Source: Eutypella sp. D-1 (lineage: Eukaryota; Ascomycota; Sordariomycetes; Xylariales; Diatrypaceae). Taken from it: a stretch of 64,000 nucleotides of DNA. Under the pieces are notes generated by a model that saw nothing but the letters and a program-made list of their open reading frames with translations, did not search any database and was not told the DNA's origin. This document shows positions 10,820-21,342 of the stretch, one piece after another (position 1 is the stretch's first letter; each line of letters starts with the position of its first letter). The position numbers and the translations under genes were made by a program. The stretch spans positions 868,001 to 932,000 of the forward strand of contig JAJTTP010000009.1 of NCBI GenBank assembly GCA_023313575.1, in the 5' to 3' direction.

Positions 10820-13800
10820 TCATATAAGGCTCTCGTACTTATCCAACCCGCTCTTACTAGTCGCAGAAGCTTGCTGTTGTTGTTGTTGTTGTTGTTGTCT
10901 TGGTGGCTGTGCTGCCATGCCCGTACCACCACTGCCGGCCCCCATCATCCGATTCATGCTGTTCATCCCTCCCATACCCATGCTCGTATTCATCATGCTG
11001 TTCATGCTCGTGCCAGGCTGCGCCAAGCCCGATGACGCGGTGGGCACATGTCTCTGTGCGCCCGCGCTTAAGCCTCCGCCTCCAACCATCCCCGCTCCCG
11101 GAGGGGGAGGCAGGCTAAAGCCTGATGGCGTGCCGCTTCCACCCCCGCTCCCGCTCGACGACGGCGGCGGCGGGAGCGAAAAGGATGATGACTGGTTCAT
11201 GGCCGGCCTCGGTTGGCCCAGGCTCATGCTATTCATCGACGATGTCATGCCGCCAAAGGCCGACTGAGAATTCGTGGCGGTCTGGTTCGACGAAGCCCAG
11301 GGATTGGGCGCCGGCGCCGGCGCCGGGGTACTCGTCGACCAGTTGAAGCTCGTGGCGGATGCCTGGGGGCTCGTCATCGAGGGAACGTTCTGCGCCATGC
11401 CGCCGCCCATACTGGGCTGTAGCGGCTTTGAGAACTGCGTCGCGGAGGGCGTCAGGGCCTCAAACCGGTTCAGATCAGGCGTCACGGTCCGGAACGGCGC
11501 CGCGGCCCTTGGCGCCGGACTAGGAGCCACCGAGGGGCTGGGGGTCGACCAGGAGAATTGCGGCGATTGGGTGGCGGTCCTTGACACCGATGCCCCAGCG
11601 GTCGCCGCGGCTGGCGCGTCCCAGCCCGAATCCATGGGGTTGCTTTCCGTCGCGTGGAGGGTAGTCTTTCCCTTGACCAGCCTCTCGAAATCGTCCTCCG
11701 TAGCGCCATTAGTGGCGTCGAACGTGGTCCCGGACACGCCTCCAAAGGCGATAAAGTCATCATTCGGAGTCGCCACCCGCCCTTCCGTAACGGCAGAAAG
11801 TTCTTGCAGTTTCTTGGTCTGTTCGTCCTCGACCCGCCTGGAGAGGGACTTGATCAATTCCATAAAAGACTGGAACTGTTTGAGGTTGAGGAGTGGGCCA
11901 AGGCTCATATTCCACAAAATAGGTAGAATATCCATCGCAACGAAGTCGGCATCCGCAACCTCTCCTACCACTCGCAGGACCCTTAATGCTGCTGTCATGA
12001 CAGCCGGCTCCTTCGTTTTGATAACTTTAATCAGTGGCACTATTTTCTCCTGCATGGTGTATTTGTCAAGAGCACTCGACGAAGAGGTCTTCTTCTTTTC
12101 GATTCCGAAGCCATCCAGGCCGTCGTCTCCAGCCCCATCAAGAGAACCACCACACAGAACGACGAACGCTTGTAGCCCGCGGACCTTGATAGCCAGGCTA
12201 TTCGTCTTGCTGAAGACCGTAGCCACAACAGGGAACAGTTCGTTCTTAATAGTGCTAAAGTCTAAAACAGGAAGGATCATTGGAAGCCCCCGCATAGCGA
12301 CATCTACAAGCGACGGCGTCGGGGACTCTACAGCCGTCAAGAATATCGGTAAAATATCTAAGAAAAGGGTTTAGTAAGTCTTTAAGACGTGTTTACGGCG
12401 AATGTTTTTTCCTTCTTGATATTGGGAGTATTGTTGCGGATTGACCTACCATCTTTAAACTCTTTGCCCGAAGTATTGTTGGCTATGAGATTAGTGTTTT
12501 CTAGCACTACCATCAAGCCAGCATCCCTGGCCGGGTCTTTCTCATGTGGCTGCTTCGCGTTCGCGACGAATATCTCCTTGAGTCTCGGCCGGACTTTCTC
12601 CCCGAACGCGCGCTTTCCGGCAGGTAATAACTCGATGATCTTAAAGACGTTCTGTAGAATGAGAGACAGCAAGTCTTTGTCCTTTAACTCCTCTAGCAGG
12701 GCCGGCAGGATCTTCTTCTCCATGACAGTCTTGGGGAAAGAGGGCAACACTTTGTTCAGCCCCCTCATGAACTGCGCCTTCTCATTGGGAGTTTTGGCGG
12801 GAAATCCATCGAGAAAGCGTATGGTAGAGACCAGGATGTTGTCGAAATATTCGCTCTCTTGGAACTCTCTGGCGGTCATGCGTTGGGCAGGCCGTCGTGT
12901 TATTAAGCGAGGTAGCACGTGACTTGAAAGATCTCGGGGCAGCGTTCGGGATGACAAGAAGCCATTGGAAGCAGATGGGGTGGTAGAGGACGAGGTGAAT
13001 ATTCTCTTATAAGCGGATATACTCCCACTACTTTCTATGGGAGAGCGATGAGGTGAATTATACAGTGCGACACATAGCAGTCCCAGAGAGAACATATCGG
13101 CAGAGCTGGTGAGATTGTTATCTAGCACGAAGTCGGGTGAGGTATAGTCAAGGTTGATCTGTACATATCGCGGTAGGCGCGGGTCTATGTTGAGCACCTC
13201 GGATAAGCTGATGGGTTGTACAGACGTGGGCTTGGTTGAGTTTTCAGGAGGGCTGGAGAAGGCAAGCCCACTGAGTTTCCAATCAGACTGTATATAGGAC
13301 TAGTCAGTAGCGAGGCCTAGGTCCTAGAAGAAAGGGGAGTGCGTTGCTGACCTTGGAGTTGATGAGGATAGCATCGGGAGTCAGGTTCGCGTGCACAAGG
13401 CCGGCATTCTCGTGCAGAAATTCCAAGGCCTTGCTAATCTGCAACAGTCCCTTCTGAATTTCGAGCTCATCGATCTCGAGCTCGCGCCTCCGCCTCACGC
13501 CGTCGGCATCCTCGGTGACATAGCGACTAGAGCGACCACCGCCACCCGACCGTTCCTGGCCATCTTTCTCCTGTAATAAACCGGACAGGGAAGTCGTGAC
13601 GGCCTCGGTAACGAACTGAAGACCGCCCCCTCTTGTTTCTTCGACGGGTTCGACCAATTCGAGGATACTAGGATGTCGCAGACGGGCTAAGGAGGAAGCT
13701 TCTTTCTTTAGACGTTCGATGACCTCTTCGGTGGAGCGCTTGAAGGCGGATGCGCCTGATCGACCAAGTGAGTTGCCTTGAATAATGAGGATGGTGATAT

Positions 13801-14057
13801 TAGCTTATCATGATCCTACCAGGATTTCTATAGGATTTCTATAGGATTTCTCCAGGATTCCTCCCCCTCCTTACTGCTTATTTCTTACCGTGAGAATCGA
13901 GGGCCTTCTTATCGAAGACGAAGACGGAGTATGACTTCCCCGTGGACTTCTTCTTAGCATCGTATATCTTCCATGCGCCGGCAGTTGAGGTGAGATTCTG
14001 GGATATGGAATAGTTTGAGTTGATATTAGAGGAGAAGCTCTTCAGCGAGGAGAACAT
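10820..14057 (-). CDS. SCY1: SCY1/SCYL2-type pseudokinase
   Basis: Four exons read on the minus strand, 14057-13889, 13776-13352, 13287-12450 and 12357-10820, join in frame to 989 residues. The first exon carries the family start (MFSSLKSF, then W-K-I-Y-D-A-K-K-K-S-T and V-F-V-F-D-K-K). The kinase-like domain spans about 30-330, but the HRD catalytic loop is H185-A-N and the DFG position reads S204-G-L, so it should be inactive. After it come helical segments with the HEAT-like pattern of SCYL proteins, then a Ser/Pro/Gln/Gly-rich tail with a polyglutamine run close to the C-terminus (GTT repeats on the plus strand near 10873-10897). SCYL2/CVAK104 relatives act in clathrin-linked membrane traffic; that role is by family, not visible here. 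The ATG at 14057 fits family length better than the in-frame ATG at 14087. Intron 1 contains short tandem repeats. Confidence 0.9.
13829..13860. repeat. Short tandem repeat inside SCY1 intron 1
   Basis: Three to four imperfect copies of an 11-base unit (aggatttctat) in a row, inside the first intron of the SCY1-like gene (13777-13888). No effect on the coding frame. Confidence 0.75.
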
Positions 14058-15491
14058 GGTTGAGGTTGAGGTCGGTAGCTGGCGCAAAGAGTCCCGAACT
14101 TCATATCAACATATCAATTTCATGACGCAGTGGTGGCTTCGCAGTGGTGACTTCGCAGTAGCGACTTCGAGTAGAGTCTCGTCGACTTGGTGATAGCTTC
14201 CTTTTTTTTTTTTTTCTCTCTCTCTCTCTCTTCCTCCCTAACAGGGACAATATCGCGATCGAGGTCGAGGTCGGTATGCCAGAAGCATGTGAAAGAGCTG
14301 CGCCTGAATTTCGATTCAGACGTCGCTAATTTTGTCGTACGTAGTTGGTCAGAGCTTAGGATATTTGTTTCATTGATTTTCCAATGTCTCTTGTAGTAGA
14401 GAGACAAAGAGAGAGGTTAGTAGTATTAAATGCTAAGTATCTTGGAAAGATACGGGGAGGAGTGTCGCGTAATAAATTAATTAAGAGGATTAATCGATTA
14501 GAGAATTATACCTGTTAACATCATGTATCGTTGCATGGTACTATATCCATGGATATCCGGGTACTTCTACATACTAGGTAATGTCGCGCAAGTTTCAACT
14601 TCCGGTAACCTGTCAATTGCTTGCTTGCAGTAGTTACCCACTGGCGGGGATTACATATTCTCTCTAACTTAATATAGTTAGAGTCTTTAAGGTACTTCGT
14701 ACAATCTAATAAGCTAATAATAACATCTATCGAGTTGTTGTGGCGGTTCATAATGTGGCTAGGCAGAGTCAATAATACCTAGGTACGTTGCTGTGTCTGT
14801 ATTTACCCACAAAGGAGCTGACCAAAGAAAAGCCATTGCTGATTGGTCAATTATGTATCAGAATCTGTAAGAGGAAAAAAAAGCGCTTGGCATCACCATG
14901 TCCTCCAAGCCCGCAAGCTTGCATACGTCTTAAGAGGAGCCAAGGGCCCTCCGAAGTCGCTTTCCCACCAGCCATGGATGATGAATTTATCATCCCTTCC
15001 TAAGCCGCTTCCAACCTCCAAGTTCACGCCAAAATCCTGGGGACTTAGAACTGACGAACTGCCTGAAATGTACAAGCGCAAAAGTCAAGCTCAATTGCAA
15101 GTGACTAATAACTGAATAGCTCCGTCTTGGGGGATTCCTGCTCGAACTATATATCATTGACTCTTCAGAATTGTCTCTCCCACCATATACACACACACGT
15201 ATATCCCGTCGGGGGCTGAGAGTGAAGGGAAATAAATATATCTCGGAGAGCTTTCCCGCTGCGTTTGGCATAACTAGCATAATTTGTTATCCTTTAGGGG
15301 TTTTTTTTTTTTAAACTCGTCCGAGTATTAGACATCATTGGCGTTGTCCCACCAGACGAAACTTTCCTCGTCTACACAATTTTTAGAGAGATCTCGAGAA
15401 GCAAAAGAGAGAAAAAAAACGTGAATTTCCAACGCCCACACCTAGGCATAGGGAAGAGTCGTCAGTCACATAAAGCCCAATATTCACCACA
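14058..15491. promoter_or_regulatory. Divergent promoter region between SCY1-like gene and BAT1
   Basis: This 1.4 kb lies between two genes transcribed away from each other and has no supported gene. A CT-rich block at about 14200-14235 lies just upstream of the SCY1-like start. A TGACTC core at 15158-15163, about 330 bases before the aminotransferase, resembles a half-conserved Gcn4/CPC1 amino-acid-control site (TGASTCA). One such short match can occur by chance, so the regulatory reading is weak. A T run at 15301-15312 and an A run near 15413-15419 are also present. Confidence 0.4.
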
Positions 15492-16784
15492 ATGCTCCGT
15501 CGGCTTCTTCCCCGGAGCGGCCGGGCTCTCAAGGCCCCAATCCCCGCCTCAAAGCTCTCGCCCCAGCAGCGGCTACCCTTAGCCGTCGCCGGCGGCGCGC
15601 AAGCTCAGCACCCTTTACTCTCGGCCTCGACGAGGTGGTACAGCATCAAGCCGGAGGCGGCGTCCGTCGCGAAGCCCCTGGACCTTGACCCGTCGAAGCT
15701 GACCATCTCGGAGACGGGGTCGCCCAAGCAGATCCCGGACCCGGCGACGCTGGTGTTCGGGCGCGAGTTCACCGACCACATGCTGACGGTGGAGTGGACG
15801 CAGGCGGACGGGTGGCTGGCGCCGAGCATCGTGCCGTACCAGAACCTGTCGCTGGACCCGGCGACGTGCGTGTTCCACTACGCCTTCGAGTGCTTCGAGG
15901 GCATGAAGGCGTACCGGGACAAGGAGGGCCAGATCCGCCTCTTCCGCCCGGACAAGAATATGGCCCGCTTCAACAAGTCCGCCGCCCGCATCGCCCTGCC
16001 CACCTTCGCCCCGACCGCCCTCATCGACCTGATCGCCCGCTTCGCCAAGCTCGAGCAGCGCTTCATCCCCGATCAGCGCGGCTACTCCCTCTACCTGCGC
16101 CCCACCCTCATCGGCACCCAAAAGACCCTCGGCGTCGGCCAGCCCGGGTCCGCGCTGCTCTACGTCATCGCGTCCCCCGTGGGACCGTACTACCCGACGG
16201 GGTTCAAGGCCGTGTCGCTCGAGGCGACGGACTACGCGGTGCGGGCGTGGCCGGGCGGCGTGGGCGACAAGAAGCTGGGGGCCAACTACGCGCCGTGCAT
16301 CCTGCCGCAGCTCGAGGCGGCGTCGCGCGGCTTCCAGCAGAACCTCTGGCTCTTCGGCCCCGAGGAGTACGTCACCGAGGTCGGAACCATGAACCTGTTC
16401 GTCGCGCTGCGCGACCGCGAGACGGGCCAGAAGGAGCTGATCACGGCGCCGCTCGACGGCACCATCCTCGAGGGCGTCACCCGCGACTCCATCCTGCACC
16501 TCGCGCGCGAGAAGCTCGTGCCCGAGGGCTGGAAGGTCTCCGAGCGCAAGCTCACCATGCGCGACCTCCACGAGGCCTCCCTCGACGGCCGCATGATCGA
16601 GGTCTTCGGCGCCGGCACCGCCGCCATCGTCAGCCCCGTCCGCAAGATCAGCTGGAAGGGAAAGCTCGTCGACTGTGGCCTCCCTGAGCACGAGGAGTCC
16701 GGCGAGATCGCCCTCCGCATGAAGAACTGGATCGAGGCCCGCCAGTACGGCGACGAGGAGCATGAGTGGAGTTATGTGTGCTGA
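15492..16784 (+). CDS. BAT1: Mitochondrial branched-chain-amino-acid aminotransferase
   Basis: Intronless, 430 residues. Transfers the amino group between leucine, isoleucine or valine and 2-oxoglutarate using pyridoxal phosphate; last step of synthesis and first step of breakdown. Residues 1-50 are rich in Arg, Ser, Leu and Ala without acid and end in R-W-Y-S, a good mitochondrial targeting sequence. The fold-type IV core includes H-Y-A-F-E-C-F-E-G-M-K-A-Y-R, then R-P at the substrate region, and G-D-K-K261-L-G-A-N-Y-A-P, where K261 is the expected Schiff-base lysine. It continues with E-V-G-T-M-N-L-F and I-L-E-G-V-T-R-D-S-I. Length matches eukaryotic BCATs. The coding region is very GC-rich at third positions, which opens long meaningless frames on both strands. 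A possible Gcn4-type site lies upstream. Confidence 0.96.
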   Translation: MLRRLLPRSGRALKAPIPASKLSPQQRLPLAVAGGAQAQHPLLSASTRWYSIKPEAASVAKPLDLDPSKLTISETGSPKQIPDPATLVFGREFTDHMLTVEWTQADGWLAPSIVPYQNLSLDPATCVFHYAFECFEGMKAYRDKEGQIRLFRPDKNMARFNKSAARIALPTFAPTALIDLIARFAKLEQRFIPDQRGYSLYLRPTLIGTQKTLGVGQPGSALLYVIASPVGPYYPTGFKAVSLEATDYAVRAWPGGVGDKKLGANYAPCILPQLEAASRGFQQNLWLFGPEEYVTEVGTMNLFVALRDRETGQKELITAPLDGTILEGVTRDSILHLAREKLVPEGWKVSERKLTMRDLHEASLDGRMIEVFGAGTAAIVSPVRKISWKGKLVDCGLPEHEESGEIALRMKNWIEARQYGDEEHEWSYVC

Positions 16785-17683
16785 TGAGTCATCGTGGGTT
16801 ATAAGAAGAAATGAATATGAAAAGGCGGTGATGTGCGGGGGGTCGGGGGTCACTAGGTGACCTAACCCGGGGGACTTGGCTCGGTGGTGTTGGTTGGGAA
16901 GGGGAGGGGGGAACACAAAAGACCATTTATTACATGAGAGGGTCAATATATCATATCCCGTCTTAGATGGCTTAGATAGGCGCTCGGCGTACACAGCCTT
17001 GTTTTTTCTCTTCTTCTTTTTTCTTGATCTTCAAACAGGTCAATGAAGGGGGAGGAAAGGAACGTTTATAGTCTTGCTTTTACCATTAAGTCTTAAAAAA
17101 CTTCCACAAAACCTACTACCACATCCATCCATTCCATTTCCTAAATTCATACAAAGCTCAGTGGTGGTGATACAAGTCATGCCTGTCGGTCGGGGTGGAT
17201 ATACCAACCCCTAGCTTCAAGGAAGGGAGAAACGAGAATAATAATGAAATTGATTGCCGTTTCTTTCATCTTCTAAAGCCCCGTCCCCCTTATAAAAAAA
17301 GGAATGAAAGAAAAGACTCGGCTGGAGGCGATCCCTCTATGTATGATTCATCTCTAAACCGTCTTCTATCGAGATAGTTTTGGTGGTGGTGGTAGTAGTA
17401 GTAGTAGCGTAAATCATCGGGGGTTAATGGGAACCGGGGTAACGAGGAAAAAGGAAAAAAGAAATAAGTTGGTCATATACATAAGTATTGGGTGTCTTTA
17501 ATGATGATCATCTCCCCCTCATCCTCCCTTTACCCCCCAGCCCACTACTATCCTCTGTCCCCTCTGTATGTGTGTGACCTGTGCCAGATAACACCCGCAC
17601 AAGCACAGTTACAACCGAAACCACATAATCATATCAGATCAAAGAAAGGGTCGGGCAAGAGCATCTATACAGTTCTCCCCCCC
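16785..17683. other. Convergent intergenic region between BAT1 and the complex I subunit gene
   Basis: Holds the 3' ends of two genes transcribed towards each other. No gene seen. A short (GGT/AGT)n run occurs near 17380-17406. Likely only 3' untranslated and termination sequence. Confidence 0.5.
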
Positions 17684-18384
17684 CTATGGCTTCTTCGCCG
17701 TCGGGTCTTCCAGGATACCCTCGGCTTCTAATCTCCTCCGCGCCTCCTCGAGAGCCCATGTTTGTATCCTGTAGGCGTTGTCAGCGGGTGATGAAAAGGG
17801 GGCTTGGCGGTTGGATTGAGGTACGTGTGGGACGTAAAGCTAGTATTGGTGAAGTATGGCGATAGGGAAGGGGCGTGGAGGCACAGGAAGACTAGCAACA
17901 TGACAAAAATTGTCGCTCATACAACAGGGTCGATCCCGAAAGGGGCCGAGGCACGCCGAATAACGTCAAAGCATAATACGTAGTTGAGTCATAGCCATAG
18001 CCATAGGGTGGATTTGGCAACACCATCCAAAAACAGAGGGAAGAGTCTTTGTATGTATGTATGTATGTATGGAAAAAGAATCACAACTCACGAGGTATCG
18101 GGCTTGAAGCCGTAAGCGACACCGGCGACCAGGAGGCTACCGCCGAAGCCGTAGAAGAAGATGTTCTCCCAGCCCTCCTTCTGGTACTTCTCTCCGGGCT
18201 TGACGCCGAACAGCCAGCCGGTCGGCGGGTCGTACTGGGGGCCGTGCGAGGCCGGGGCGCGGGGGGTGGCGGAGAACTGCCGCCGGGCCTCGGCCGGGGA
18301 GATCGTCGTCTGCTTATTCTGATGCTGGATGGCGCGGCGAGCGGTCGCCCGCACGGCGCTGTTGCTGAGGCGGACGGCGGGCAT
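17684..18384 (-). CDS. Complex I ESSS-type (NDUFB11-like) accessory subunit
   Basis: Exons 18384-18092 and 17768-17684 join in frame to 125 residues (donor GTGAGT, acceptor CTACAG). Residues 1-40 are basic with few acids and end near R-R-Q-F-S-A-T, a mitochondrial presequence pattern. Next comes Y-D-P-P-T-G-W-L-F-G-V-K-P-G, a single membrane helix at about 74-93 (F-F-Y-G-F-G-G-S-L-L-V-A-G-V-A) and a charged C-terminal helix W-A-L-E-E-A-R-R-R-L. This order (presequence, P-P-x-G-W-L-F-G, one helix, short acidic/basic tail) is that of the fungal ESSS subunit in the membrane arm of NADH:ubiquinone oxidoreductase. Not catalytic; the role is structural. The tail was only found by splicing, since exon 1 alone ends at the membrane segment. 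Confidence 0.85.
18051..18070. repeat. (GTAT)n microsatellite in intron of the complex I subunit gene
   Basis: About five tandem copies of a four-base unit just inside the intron, about 20 bases from the splice donor. A second array of the same unit lies at 18401-18418, directly upstream of the start codon. Confidence 0.9.
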
Positions 18385-19632
18385 GGCGTCTTGTGTATTT
18401 GTATGTATGTATGTATGTGTATGTGACGGCGATGATCACGGCGTGTCGCTCGACGAGGGGCCGAATGAATGATGGTTGAGATCAATATATCGATATATCG
18501 ATATGGCTTTCTCCTTCCCGTCGGTCCGTTCCTTCACTTTACTTTCCTTTACTCGTCGAGGAGGGGGGAAGCGGGATCACAATGACAGTGACAATGGTGT
18601 GGTTGATGGTAAGAGTGATGGTAGAGTGGAGATGGGTCTTTTTCTCCGTGACGAGTTCTGGTTGTTGAGTCAAGTCGGAATATTGGAAGTTTCCAGGTAT
18701 GGAATGGATTCCAGGTTTAGGAAGTCAGTCAACTGGAAGTTGCTAAGATGAGGGACTAAAACAGCCCTGAAGAGCAGCCCCTACCAAAGAAGATCCCACC
18801 CCTAACCCAAATCAAGTAAAGCCTACGGGAAGTGTCTAACCGACCCCGAACTGTGGGTCTGATGTCGCACGTGACTCTCAAGTAATGTAACCAATCAGGA
18901 TCAATTATATTCAAGTAGGCCAGTGGACCAATTAGCGATAAGTACAGCATTATTGCTCTTTACTCAGGATCCACTCCGTACTTATAAATTCTTTTTATCC
19001 AACCGTCCAGATTTTGCATGTAGCCTCTCCCTCTCCCGTCTTCCAATATCAAGTACCGCATCACCTCGTCAGCATAGCCGTAAATGATGGTGATGGTGTT
19101 GATATTGAGTAATCGCCTTTAGTGTAAGTCTTATGCCTTTTCCTTTTTCTGCGCCTGTACATCATGGCCTCCCGGGACTATAAATCAGATGATGATCCTC
19201 TCTTCTTCAAACCACGGAAATCCAATTATGTCGACTTCCAATTTTTTATTCAAGCTCAACAGTCTGATCCAGATTTATTGATCTCCCAACATGTTTTCTG
19301 CATTCCATGCCCAATTCAACCTATTTATCATGAATCAAAAATGCTGACAGTTGAACAGGACTTTGTAGCGTGAACGAATGAATGAATGGCGGGCGCCATT
19401 GGATCTAAATAGTCGGACAGACTTTCAGACAGACTTCTAACACTAAGAACTTGCCAGCTCAAGCACCCAAGCTTTATGGCAGTTTTCTTTTTGGTCTGGG
19501 GAGCCGGCGTTCAAGTATACTATAGCTAGCTACTCGTTCATAGTTCAAGCCAGTAATGGTGAATATCAAAGCATTCGCGCATATCTGCTTAACTGGCTTC
19601 ATTTCTCTCTTCCTTCCCAAAGTGATCGCAGC
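18385..19632. other. Intergenic region
   Basis: Lies between the start of the complex I subunit gene and the 3' end of the hydrolase gene. It holds a palindromic ATCGATAT run (18485-18502) and no supported gene. The open stretch 19164-19373 (69 codons) has no recognisable features. Confidence 0.5.
18401..18418. repeat. (GTAT)n microsatellite in the 5' leader of the complex I subunit gene
   Basis: Four to five copies of the same four-base unit as the intronic array at 18051-18070, so the first coding exon is flanked on both sides by the same simple repeat. Confidence 0.9.
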
Positions 19633-21342
19633 TCAGCTTGTCCTCTCGAACACGATCAGGCCCTCAGACCCGTCTTCAAAGAACTCTATTTCGACGGCGT
19701 CCACTGTGCCCGCGGGCCCGACCCGGAACTCCGCCCTCGCGAACTGCGTCATCAATCCGTTGGGGACCCGGGGTTCTATGTGGACGAGCCAGAACTCCCC
19801 CGACACGTGCTCGAACTCGAGCGTCATCTTCCAGACGACGTCGTCGCGCACCGCCCGGAGCACCCGCCCGCCGGCCTTCCCATCGCCGCCGCCGCCGCCG
19901 CCACCTGGCTGCTCCTCTACCTGCTCAATGGTGATGTCCCTGTATGCCTCGTGATGATATGTCCCTACGTAGCTACTCAGTGGGAGGGCCCGGGGCAGCG
20001 GCGGGTCTGCCCGCTTCGGGTAGAGCTCGTCCAGCGCTGAGTCCGGAGCCTTCAACTTCTGATCGAGCGACTCCTTGTGGCTGTTACGGGTCCCCTGTTA
20101 GCACATTCCCATATTTCACAGGCGCGTGTAAATCACGAGAAGAAAAAAAAGAAAGACTCACCGTGCCTTCCAGTCGAACCTCTCCTCTTCCGGCGCGCCC
20201 AATCGGTCGCCGATCAGTTTCCAGGCGATCAGCTGCCCGACGGCGTTCGAGGTTATGGCCGTGTTCGCCATCGTGACTACCGCGTAGTTCAGGTCTGGGA
20301 AGAGGAAGACCTCCGCGCCGTAGGCCTCCATACCACCGCCGTGCGAGAGCACCCGGTGGCCCTTGTACGTGTTGTGGAACCAGCCGAGCGCGTACGAGGA
20401 CGGCCCGTCAAATCCTTTCTTGCTGTCGGGCGGCAACACCATCCTTGGCGTCTTGAGGGCCGCGTGGCCCGCTTTCGATATTGGCCCTTCCTCCCGCAGC
20501 AGGCACCGCAACCAGCGTGCGTAGTCCAGCACGTTGGAGACGATGCCGCCTGCGCCAGTGCCGCCCGAGAGATCCATGAAGGGAACCGTCTCGAAGCCGC
20601 CGCCGCATCCGCGCCTGTTCCCGTGGTCCCAAGAATATCCGGCGGCGAGGTGCTCGGGGCCGTCCTGGGCGTCCTGGAGGCTGAAGTACGTGCTCCGCAT
20701 ACCGAGAGGCCCGGTGATCCAATCGCGCAGCGTGTCGCCGAGCCAGCGGCCCGCCGTCAGCGTCTCCACGACATGTGACGCCACCAGGTACATGTAATTG
20801 CAGTAGCGGAAGGCGGCGCGGGGTTCGGCAGCCATGGGCAGGTGGCGCAGGGAGCGCGCGAGGTCGCGCGGCGTCATCGGATGCCCGTCGTCCCCGTAGA
20901 GCAGCGAAAGCGCCATGTCATGCCGCGGGAACCCCGTGCGGTGCGTCAGCGCGTCTTCCAGCGTCAGGTGGTCCTGCGCCCACCGGTACGCCTCGTCCCG
21001 CAGCACGAAGTCCTCGCCGATCAATCGCGAGATCGGCGTCTGCCAGCCCTGCGCGGACAGCGGCGACGAGTACTTCCCCGCGTCGCACGTGGTGGAAGAG
21101 GGGTCTGCGGGCCCGTCTATCATCATGGAGAGAATCGCCGCCGTGAATGCCTTCGTCGTGCTTCCTGTGTAGTAGAGTGTTGAAGGCGTCGCCCGGGTGG
21201 ACGGGAGGGTCGCATAGCCGTAGCCCTCCGCCCAGCTCTCGTCGCCGTCGACAACCACGACAGACAGGCCTGGCACATGCCACTCCTCCAAGGCCTCCTC
21301 CACGAACTTCCTGAAGTCCTCACCTAATGGATTGGGTTTCAT
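19633..21342 (-). CDS. Beta-lactamase-fold serine hydrolase (class C / PBP-like)
   Basis: Exons 21342-20162 and 20080-19633 join in frame to 542 residues. I start at ATG 21342; the codon two places upstream is GTG. The three active-site elements of the serine beta-lactamase/penicillin-binding fold are visible: S61-T-T-K64 (nucleophile), Y180-C-N182 and H334-G-G. The N-terminus E-W-H-V-P-G-L-S-V-V-V-V-D-G and L-T-H-R-T-G-F-P-R-H-D are typical of a large fungal subfamily. Residues about 410-542 form a separate beta-rich C-terminal domain (S-S-Y-V-G-T-Y-H-H) with a glycine run. No signal peptide, so probably intracellular. Members include esterases, transesterases and aminopeptidases, so the substrate cannot be told; there are no biosynthetic neighbours to suggest one. 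The acceptor at 20081 is needed because the one a few bases earlier gives a stop. Confidence 0.87.

Noticed and set aside
11274..12374. A 366-codon plus-strand open frame across SCY1 exon 4
   Set aside because: Fully antisense to a well-supported exon; Ser/Ala/Val-rich shadow with no family pattern.
15615..16994. A 459-codon open frame antisense to the aminotransferase, and a 297-codon frame on the same strand
   Set aside because: Both arise from the very GC-rich third codon positions of BAT1. They have Arg/Ala/Gly-type shadow composition and no motif.
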